From assembly GCA_015272515.1 (NCBI GenBank), contig JACYLN010000107.1, forward strand, positions 1-64,000: a stretch of 64,000 nucleotides of DNA. The letters are read 5' to 3'. The translations under genes were made by a program, and so were the position numbers. The notes below the pieces were generated by a model. That model was not told where the DNA came from and did no database searches. It worked only from the letters and a program-made list of their open reading frames with translations. Positions 58,048 to 64,000 of this stretch are shown piece after piece (the stretch's first letter is position 1; every line of letters begins with the position of its first letter). This stretch comes from Leptolyngbyaceae cyanobacterium C42_A2020_001 (GTDB taxonomy: Bacteria > Cyanobacteriota > Cyanobacteriia > Leptolyngbyales > Leptolyngbyaceae).

Positions 58048-58812
58048 CTAACCATTGGTGGCGTACATTGGTTTTAAGTGCGCTGGATAGTAATGAGCCG
58101 TCAAAGATTTGCGGCTAAAACGTGGATCACAATTGTTGTAAGCCCCATGAATGGTGTAAGGATGCCAGAAAAGCACGTCCCTTTTACTAAGGGGAAAACT
58201 TCGATATTTGTACCCACCTTCGTTGATTAAAGCATTAATGGATTTTACGAAAGTATCATGGTCAGAAAAATTGGATGCATTATCTCGCTCAATCACTTTC
58301 CCTTGATGGCTGCCAGGAAGCACAAAAAAGCAGCCAGCATCTTCATGAATATCTTCAAGGGCATACCAAACAGCAACCATCTTACCGGGTGGATTAGAAT
58401 CCAAATAATAATGATCCTGGTGTTCAATAGTTCCGGTTGACTTATCGAAGAACATATTTTGCATCATGATGTGGTTAGAGCCTCCTGACAGAAAACTCAG
58501 CACATCAATCACGTTTTCATCGACTAAACAATTCTCAACTGATTGAGAGAACCCTCGCCAAAGTTTCAAACTAGCAGGGTTTAACATGGAATTCTCAATG
58601 AATCCCTCTGGCGTTAATTTTGGACGAATGGGAAGGTGGGTATCTTGACTGAAAAATATAAAAAGATTGGAATGCTTAATTTTTTCGTAGGACGCAAGCA
58701 GCGCCTGAATTTTAGTGTAATTTAGTAAGTTTTGAACGACTACATACCCGTAGGTGTCGTAGTAATTTTTGATTGCTTCTTTTTCATGTGCTGCAAATTT
58801 TGTTAGAGTCAT
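58048..58812 (-). CDS. Phytanoyl-CoA dioxygenase-like (PhyH) 2-oxoglutarate enzyme
   Basis: 254 residues. Fe(II) ligands His131 and Asp133 (EHQDHYYLD) and His222 (YTIHG), with Arg234 (RFSRKSL) placed to bind 2-oxoglutarate. Double-stranded beta-helix typical of the family, whose members hydroxylate diverse substrates. Its position between glycosyltransferase genes suggests a modification of a sugar or lipid of the surface glycan. It ends 40 bases before the next GT gene's stop. Confidence 0.88.
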   Translation of the reverse strand: MTLTKFAAHEKEAIKNYYDTYGYVVVQNLLNYTKIQALLASYEKIKHSNLFIFFSQDTHLPIRPKLTPEGFIENSMLNPASLKLWRGFSQSVENCLVDENVIDVLSFLSGGSNHIMMQNMFFDKSTGTIEHQDHYYLDSNPPGKMVAVWYALEDIHEDAGCFFVLPGSHQGKVIERDNASNFSDHDTFVKSINALINEGGYKYRSFPLSKRDVLFWHPYTIHGAYNNCDPRFSRKSLTAHYYPAHLKPMYATNG

Positions 58813-58852
58813 CGTTTTAATACCAGAAATTTTTTAGATTTACTCGCATTGG

Positions 58853-59959
58853 CTAAGCAATGCCCAAGACTTCTAAATACCGTTGAGTTGCTGTTTCCAA
58901 CCCGAATTGGTCTAGCCAAGCAGGTTCAAGTGGCTTGGGGTTACCCGACAATACTTCGAGGATGGCATCTGCGAGGGCATCGCTATCCCCAACGGGTGTT
59001 AAGTACCCGTACTTCCCGTTGGCAAGAATTTCTGAAGGCCCACTCTCACAATCCGTAGATACTACGGGAGTGCCCAATGCCATTGCTTCAATTAAAACGG
59101 TTGGTAACCCTTCCCAGGCTGAAGATAAGACAAAAGTAGAAGCACGAGCCATATAGGCATAGGGATTTTGTACGTATCCTGGCAGGTCCACCTCATCCTG
59201 TAACCCCAGTTCTTTAACTAGGGCTTCGAGTTCTGGGCGATCGGGTCCCCAACCTAAAATCACCAATCGAGCTGGCTTGGATTGACGCACCTTTGCAAAA
59301 GCGTGGATCAGATTCGGAAAATCTTTTTGAGGTTCCAGTTTTCCGACCCCTAAAATGACTGGAATTTCAGATGAAGCAAACCACGGATGCTCCACTGGCT
59401 CCTTTGCGTTCGCAAGCATTTCGGAATTGATTACGGGGTTGTAAATGGTCTGGATGCGATCGCGCGGGAGTGATGCAGTTTGTGCGAGATCTTCAGCCAC
59501 TCCATGAGAAACGGCAATAATTCCGTCTGCCCAAGGGTACAAAAGCCGCGCCGCAATGGGAGCAATCCGCCCCTTTAACTTGCTGGCATTGCGAGTCGTT
59601 TTAGAAAGTTGATTGTGTTCTGCCACGATCGCCCGCGTTGGCACTCCAGCAAGACGTTTTGCGAGCAACGCAATTTCGTTCAGATAATGATCGGCTGACA
59701 GCATTGCAAAAGGTCGTTCTTGCTGCAAATACCGAACCAACCCTGGCAAACTCATCGACAAGCGAGGTGCTTTCAGATCAATGATTCGCGTTTCGGGGGG
59801 CATACGCCACAGGTGAGGGCTACCTCCCTTATCTAACACCATGTCAATTCCAATTCCCAGCTTGACAAAACTGTGAGCCAAATGAGCGGTTATGCGCTCG
59901 ATTCCGCCACCACCAAAACATCCAATGAAAAATGCGATGCGAGGGCTGATTTCAGACAT
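58853..59959 (-). CDS. GT4 glycosyltransferase
   Basis: 368 residues, GT-B fold. N-terminal acceptor domain (FFIGCFGGGGIERITAHLAH), linker, C-terminal nucleotide-sugar domain with GVGKLEPQKDFPNLIHAFA and the EX7E motif in WEGLPTVLIEAMALGTPVV. Substrate unknown. First gene of the minus-strand part of the glycan cluster, divergent from the GT4 gene at 60.5 kb. Confidence 0.92.
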   Translation of the reverse strand: MSEISPRIAFFIGCFGGGGIERITAHLAHSFVKLGIGIDMVLDKGGSPHLWRMPPETRIIDLKAPRLSMSLPGLVRYLQQERPFAMLSADHYLNEIALLAKRLAGVPTRAIVAEHNQLSKTTRNASKLKGRIAPIAARLLYPWADGIIAVSHGVAEDLAQTASLPRDRIQTIYNPVINSEMLANAKEPVEHPWFASSEIPVILGVGKLEPQKDFPNLIHAFAKVRQSKPARLVILGWGPDRPELEALVKELGLQDEVDLPGYVQNPYAYMARASTFVLSSAWEGLPTVLIEAMALGTPVVSTDCESGPSEILANGKYGYLTPVGDSDALADAILEVLSGNPKPLEPAWLDQFGLETATQRYLEVLGIA

Positions 59960-60521
59960 ACTGCCTTGCCATCTGTAAGGTTAACAGTTACGCATTTCAG
60001 CAGCTAGCACTGCTTATCGAGTATCGTGATCCCAAAAAACAACAAAACGAAGCAACCCTGTTTCCATCAACAAGCAATCGAACACACATTTAAGTAATGG
60101 AAAGAAGTAAGGGAAACTCGCACTCTTAAAATGGCTAATTCCAGGAACGGGTAATTCAAATACTTCTTCGTTTTTGTAACAGACGGCAAAATACTTCACA
60201 AGTAAAAATACCAAAACCTGTTGAGATCTCTCTAAGAATCCCTTCTACGCTTTATCAAAACTTTATAAATAAGCTTTATCAAAACTTTATAAAGAAGGTT
60301 GACGGCTTATTTTTCCTGAGAACAGCGAATCCAACGCTTTGCGATCGCGGTTTTGGTAATACTGCCGACAGGACTTTTGACGAAGCTCAGTTTATTGTGA
60401 GTTTTCAGCAAAGTCTTTGTCGCGTCATCTCAGTTATTCCGCTTATATCTTATTATCTGCGTAAGGATTTCTTAGGCTTGCCTGTTTCGAGGTTGTGTGA
60501 GCAGAAGGATGCGTACTATCC
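59960..60521. other. Divergent promoter region of the glycan cluster
   Basis: 562 bases between two GT4 genes. It contains a tandem 24-bp repeat (60249-60296). A 66-codon frame on the minus strand at 60014-60214 has no recognisable content. No RNA gene seen. Confidence 0.5.
60249..60296. repeat. Tandem 2 x 24-bp AT-rich repeat
   Basis: GCTTTATCAAAACTTTATAA plus four bases, twice head to tail with one mismatch. It lies ~225 bases before the GT4 start at 60522. Confidence 0.9.
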
Positions 60522-61661
60522 ATGAGTGATCTCCGTATTGCATGGCTTTTGCCTGTGGCATGGTTTTACTGGCAGCCTGCTTTGAGCAAATTTGCTCAGT
60601 TTTTTCCAGAAACAACCGTCTACACCGGATTGTTTCCCGGCTTTGCCAAAGGACTGGAAGGGAAACTTCGGGTAGAAGTGGTCGGAAAGTTTCGAGTCAT
60701 TGAAATTAACCGCAACGACGATAGCTACGGTGACAACTTCACCTACCTGTCTCCAAAGATTGTGGGATACTTGTTGCGGCTCAGACCTCACGTGATTTTT
60801 TCTAGCTCTTTTGGGATCTGGACGATTCTGGCACTGATGCTGAAGCCGCTAATGGGGTGGCGTGTGGTGATTGCTTACGAAGGCAGTTCGCCCGGTGTGG
60901 ACTACCGCAATTCAGCTCTACGTCTATTCGTTCGGCGATTGATGGTATGGCTAGCCGATGCCTGCCTCACGAACAGTCAAGCTGGAAAAACGTATTTAAT
61001 TGACTGGCTTAGAGCCAAGCAAGATCGCGTTTTTGTGCAACCCTACGAAATCCCAGATGAAAGTACGTTGCCTGGTGGCTCAGGCGGCATTGAAGATCGA
61101 TTTCCAGCTTTGCAGCGTCCCATCTTTTTGTTTGTAGGGCATGTCATTCCTCGTAAAGGTCTTCCGTTACTCCTAGATGCCTGCACTATCCTGAAAGCAC
61201 GGGGCTACGAGAACTACACCTTATTAGTAGTGGGTGATGGTACGCAACGGGAGGAACTGAACACGTTTTGTCAGCAGCAGGGGTTGGGCGATCGCATCCA
61301 GTGGGCTGGGCGCATCCCCTATGACCAGATTGGTAATTATTTTCGGAGTGCGGACGTGTTTGTCTTTCCAACTCTAGAAGATACGTGGGGAGTGGTAACT
61401 TTGGAAGCAATGCTTCTGGGCAAGCCAATTCTGTGCTCTCAGGGAGCCGGAACATCCGAGCTTGTGGTAGATGGGCACAACGGCTATGTTTTTGCGCCCG
61501 ATGATTCTGAAACGCTCGCTGATTTGATGCAAAAGTTCCTGGACAATCCTCATGTGATTTCCGAAATGGGCGAACACTCTAAACAGATCATGGCGCAATA
61601 CACGCCCCTTGCAGCAGCAAAGTGTTTAGTGCAAATCACCGAACTGGTGATGACTGCATAA
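60522..61661 (+). CDS. GT4 glycosyltransferase
   Basis: 379 residues, GT-B fold. C-terminal domain with PIFLFVGHVIPRKGLPLLLDA, the phosphate-binding KGLP loop and EDTWGVVTLEAMLLGKPILC (EX7E). Followed by a second GT4 gene after ~45 bases and probably co-transcribed. Confidence 0.92.
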   Translation: MSDLRIAWLLPVAWFYWQPALSKFAQFFPETTVYTGLFPGFAKGLEGKLRVEVVGKFRVIEINRNDDSYGDNFTYLSPKIVGYLLRLRPHVIFSSSFGIWTILALMLKPLMGWRVVIAYEGSSPGVDYRNSALRLFVRRLMVWLADACLTNSQAGKTYLIDWLRAKQDRVFVQPYEIPDESTLPGGSGGIEDRFPALQRPIFLFVGHVIPRKGLPLLLDACTILKARGYENYTLLVVGDGTQREELNTFCQQQGLGDRIQWAGRIPYDQIGNYFRSADVFVFPTLEDTWGVVTLEAMLLGKPILCSQGAGTSELVVDGHNGYVFAPDDSETLADLMQKFLDNPHVISEMGEHSKQIMAQYTPLAAAKCLVQITELVMTA

Positions 61662-61707
61662 CCAGATTTTCTACACTGCTAACTTGCGGCATACCTTACT
61701 TAAACCC

Positions 61708-62859
61708 ATGAAAGCACCCAGCATTTCAATCCTCACTCATGATATCAGCGGAGGCACATTTACCAATCTCTGCACCGCCTTAGTTCGAGGTTTTCGGGAG
61801 CTTGGAGTGGAGTGCAACCTGGTTGTTCTGGATGCGACCGATGAAGAGTTATCTCAGTTTTCGGATGTGCCCATTGTGACGCTCGGTGTGAAGCGAACTG
61901 CCTTTTCGTTACCTGCAACTATTCGCTACTTAAGGGAGTATCAACCTGATGTACTTTTACCCATGCCCTGGTATTTCAACATTGTTGGAGTGTGGGCGCG
62001 TTATTTGGCAAACGTTAATACCAAAGTAGTGCTGGGGGAACACAATATTATTAGTTTAGAAGCTGAAATTGAGCACCGGGATAAAGTCCATCTCAGGTTT
62101 TTACCAGTTTTAATGCGGTATGTATATCCTCACAGTGATGGATTGATTGCAGTCTCTAAAGACACAATTACGGATCTGGTTGAAACACTCCACATTGCAG
62201 CCAATATTCCAATGCAAGTGATTCTCAATCCAATTAATGTCAAGCGGGTTGAACAACTGTCGAAGGTATCGATTGACCATCCCTGGTTTCAGAATCACGA
62301 TATTCCTGTCATTGTCACAGCGGCTCGTTTGGCAAAGCAGAAGCAGTTGGATAGCTTACTCCAGGCATTTGCCCAAATTACCAACGATTTTCCTGCGCGA
62401 CTACTGATTTTAGGGGAAGGCCCATTGCGAACTGAATTGGAAACGTTGTGTCAGACGTTGGGGATTGCGGAATCGGTATGGATGCCAGGATATGATGCCA
62501 ATCCTTATCGGTACATGGCAGCGTGTGATGTATTTGTGTTGGCTTCAGCTTGGGAAGGTTGCCCGATCGCGCTGCAAGAGGCAATGGCCTGTGGAGCCGC
62601 TGTTGTCGTAACCGATGCACCAGGTGGCATGAAAGATATTGTGGAGTATGGCAAGTACGGCATGATGGTGCCCACGGGAGACGTAAACGCTTTAGCAACC
62701 GGACTCAAGCAAGTTTTAGCTCAGCCAGAGTTGAAGCAGCATTACCGAGCACAAGCTCGCCAGCGATCGCACGATTTTCATTACTTAAACACCAGTCGGC
62801 AGTACTTAGAGTTCTGTCAAAGCATTTTGTCCTCCCCCAATCCTCAGGAGGCATTCTAA
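61708..62859 (+). CDS. GT4 glycosyltransferase
   Basis: 383 residues. N-terminal ISILTHDISGGTFTNLCTALV and C-terminal ARLAKQKQLDSLLQAFAQI, then WEGCPIALQEAMACGAAVV (EX7E). The ATG at 61708 is chosen over a TTG at 61684. It resembles the gene on the minus strand at 58.9 kb, perhaps by paralogy. The next gene follows with CAGGAGG in the overlap. Confidence 0.92.
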   Translation: MKAPSISILTHDISGGTFTNLCTALVRGFRELGVECNLVVLDATDEELSQFSDVPIVTLGVKRTAFSLPATIRYLREYQPDVLLPMPWYFNIVGVWARYLANVNTKVVLGEHNIISLEAEIEHRDKVHLRFLPVLMRYVYPHSDGLIAVSKDTITDLVETLHIAANIPMQVILNPINVKRVEQLSKVSIDHPWFQNHDIPVIVTAARLAKQKQLDSLLQAFAQITNDFPARLLILGEGPLRTELETLCQTLGIAESVWMPGYDANPYRYMAACDVFVLASAWEGCPIALQEAMACGAAVVVTDAPGGMKDIVEYGKYGMMVPTGDVNALATGLKQVLAQPELKQHYRAQARQRSHDFHYLNTSRQYLEFCQSILSSPNPQEAF

Positions 62860-62861
62860 TC

Positions 62862-64000
62862 ATGAAAGTGTTGTTATCGGCGTATGCTTGCGAACCTGGA
62901 CGGGGAACGGAGTTAGGCGTTGGCTGGAATACAGTGCGAGAGGTTGCCCGATATCACGAAGTTTGGGTGCTCACACGCCCGGACGATGGACGAGAGGCGA
63001 TCGAGGCAGAACTGATGTGCAATCCAGTGCCCAATTTGCACTTCGTTTACTTTACATTGCCAATTTGGGGTAGCGGCTGGAAATGGGGGCAAGGCGCATT
63101 TCAAATTCACTACTATTTGTGGCAAATTCAAGCCTACTTTGTCGCCCGTAGATTGCATCGTGACATTGGTTTTGACTTGGTGCATCATGTCACCTTCGTC
63201 AAATATTCCACGCCCAGCTTTTTATCATTGCTACCAGTTCCATTTATTTTCGGTCCGGTAGGCGGCGGCGAAGTTGCTCCCAAACCGTTTTATCGAGATT
63301 TCAACCTTAAAGCCAAAATTTACGAATTTTTGCGAGATCTGACCCGCTGGCTCGGTGAGATCGATCCATTCACTCGGTTAACAGTACGGCGTAGCATCCT
63401 GGCGTGGGCAACCACTGACGATACTGCAAAACGGCTGACCGCAATGGGCGGCAACAATGTTCAGGTTCTTTCTCAAGTTGGCTTATTGCCTGAAGAGGTA
63501 ACCCAACTGGAGCAGTTTTCCTTATCAGATAACGTGCCTTTGCGGTTTATTAGTGTTGGGCGCTTCTTGCACTGGAAGGGGTTTCATTTAGGGTTGCGGG
63601 CATTTGCTCAGGCAGAACTCCCCCCGGAAGCGGAATATTGGCTGATTGGTAAAGGCCCAGAAGAAGCAAAGCTGCAAGCATTAGCAACCGATCTGGGAAT
63701 CGCTTCTCAGGTCAAGTTTTTGAGTGAAATGCCACGGCTAGACCTGATGCACAAACTGGGTACCTGTCTTGCATTGGTTCATCCCAGCTTGCACGATTCT
63801 GGCGCATTTGTTTGCCTGGAAGCGATGGCAGCCGCGCGGCCTGTGATTTGTTTGGATCTGGGTGGACCAGCAGTTCAGGTAACAGAAGAGACGGGATTCA
63901 AAATTCCGGCACATAATCCCGATCAGGCAGTGGCGGCTATGGCTGCTGCAATGACTCAGTTAGCCAAAGATGCAGACCTGCGATCGCAACTCGGCAAAGC
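62862..64000 (+). CDS. GT4 glycosyltransferase, cut by the window edge
   Basis: About 379 residues visible. N-terminus MKVLLSAYACEPGRGTELGVGW is typical of GT4 enzymes of exopolysaccharide clusters. LRFISVGRFLHWKGFHLGLRAF and DSGAFVCLEAMAAARPVIC (EX7E region) identify the C-terminal domain. The start ATG follows two bases after the preceding stop, with CAGGAGG 12 bases upstream, so it is in an operon with it. The end lies outside the window. Confidence 0.9.
   Translation, partial: MKVLLSAYACEPGRGTELGVGWNTVREVARYHEVWVLTRPDDGREAIEAELMCNPVPNLHFVYFTLPIWGSGWKWGQGAFQIHYYLWQIQAYFVARRLHRDIGFDLVHHVTFVKYSTPSFLSLLPVPFIFGPVGGGEVAPKPFYRDFNLKAKIYEFLRDLTRWLGEIDPFTRLTVRRSILAWATTDDTAKRLTAMGGNNVQVLSQVGLLPEEVTQLEQFSLSDNVPLRFISVGRFLHWKGFHLGLRAFAQAELPPEAEYWLIGKGPEEAKLQALATDLGIASQVKFLSEMPRLDLMHKLGTCLALVHPSLHDSGAFVCLEAMAAARPVICLDLGGPAVQVTEETGFKIPAHNPDQAVAAMAAAMTQLAKDADLRSQLGK

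Noticed and set aside
60014-60214. 66-codon frame on the minus strand
   Set aside because: No domain, no ribosome site and a position in a promoter region.

Overview
The window looks like chromosomal DNA from a filamentous cyanobacterium, probably of the Leptolyngbya/Oscillatoriales type. Evidence: very frequent HIP1-type GCGATCGC octamers, an allophycocyanin operon (apcABC), a beta-carboxysome operon (ccmK2-K1-L-M-N-O), a CO2-uptake NDH-1 operon (ndhF4-ndhD4-cupB), an acyl-lipid desaturase (desA), and several gene pairs known only from cyanobacteria (DUF3038/DUF4335, DUF6464, DUF6959). The gene order of the carboxysome operon followed divergently by ndhF4-ndhD4-cupB is the same as I recall from Nostoc/Anabaena. 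I see no rRNA, tRNA, CRISPR array, complete insertion sequence or prophage.

Layout. 1-2.9 kb: start of a giant secreted-type DUF4347 / beta-propeller / tandem-Ig protein that runs off the left edge. 3.3-12.1 kb: housekeeping genes (priA, aroK, a glycosyltransferase-like gene, a LapA-like membrane protein, ubiX, an RNase II/R gene). 12.5-14.2 kb: apcABC. 14.4-20.3 kb: yraN, a secreted pentapeptide-repeat protein, dnaG, an amidase-like/glucosaminidase protein, a nitrilase. 20.7-27.5 kb: a small Cys/His-rich protein, a WD40 Ser/Thr kinase, a coiled-coil protein, a propeller protein, a histidine kinase, an RHH protein. 27.9-30.5 kb: lepA, a DUF6959 gene and a BrnT/BrnA toxin-antitoxin pair whose toxin is broken. 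30.5-40.9 kb: CO2-concentrating region. 41.2-56.8 kb: a large PAS/GAF histidine kinase, cyanobacterial conserved hypotheticals, fmt, desA, a lipoprotein, a subtilisin-like protease fused to a membrane domain. 56.9-64 kb: a surface-glycan type cluster with four GT4 glycosyltransferases, a GT-like protein and a phytanoyl-CoA-dioxygenase-like enzyme; the last gene is cut by the right edge.

How it works together. The 30.5-40.9 kb region combines the shell and scaffold of the carboxysome (CcmK1/K2/L/O shell, CcmM and CcmN scaffold) with the thylakoid NDH-1 complex that converts CO2 to bicarbonate (NdhF4, NdhD4, CupB): bicarbonate supply and its consuming compartment are encoded back to back. CcmM has a gamma-carbonic-anhydrase domain, four RbcS-like modules and an internal start site; only the first two modules carry the cysteine pair linked to redox control.

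Points that stand out: an in-frame insertion of heptamer-type intergenic filler inside priA; the same filler at several gene ends; two 69-bp hairpin elements of identical length upstream of the WD40 kinase and of ndhF4; hairpins in the spacers of the ccm operon; a muramoyl-amidase domain that appears to have lost its metal ligands; and a frameshifted BrnT next to an intact BrnA. I did not find a wholly new multi-gene system; the best candidates for undescribed biology are the 69-bp element and the filler invasion of coding sequence.
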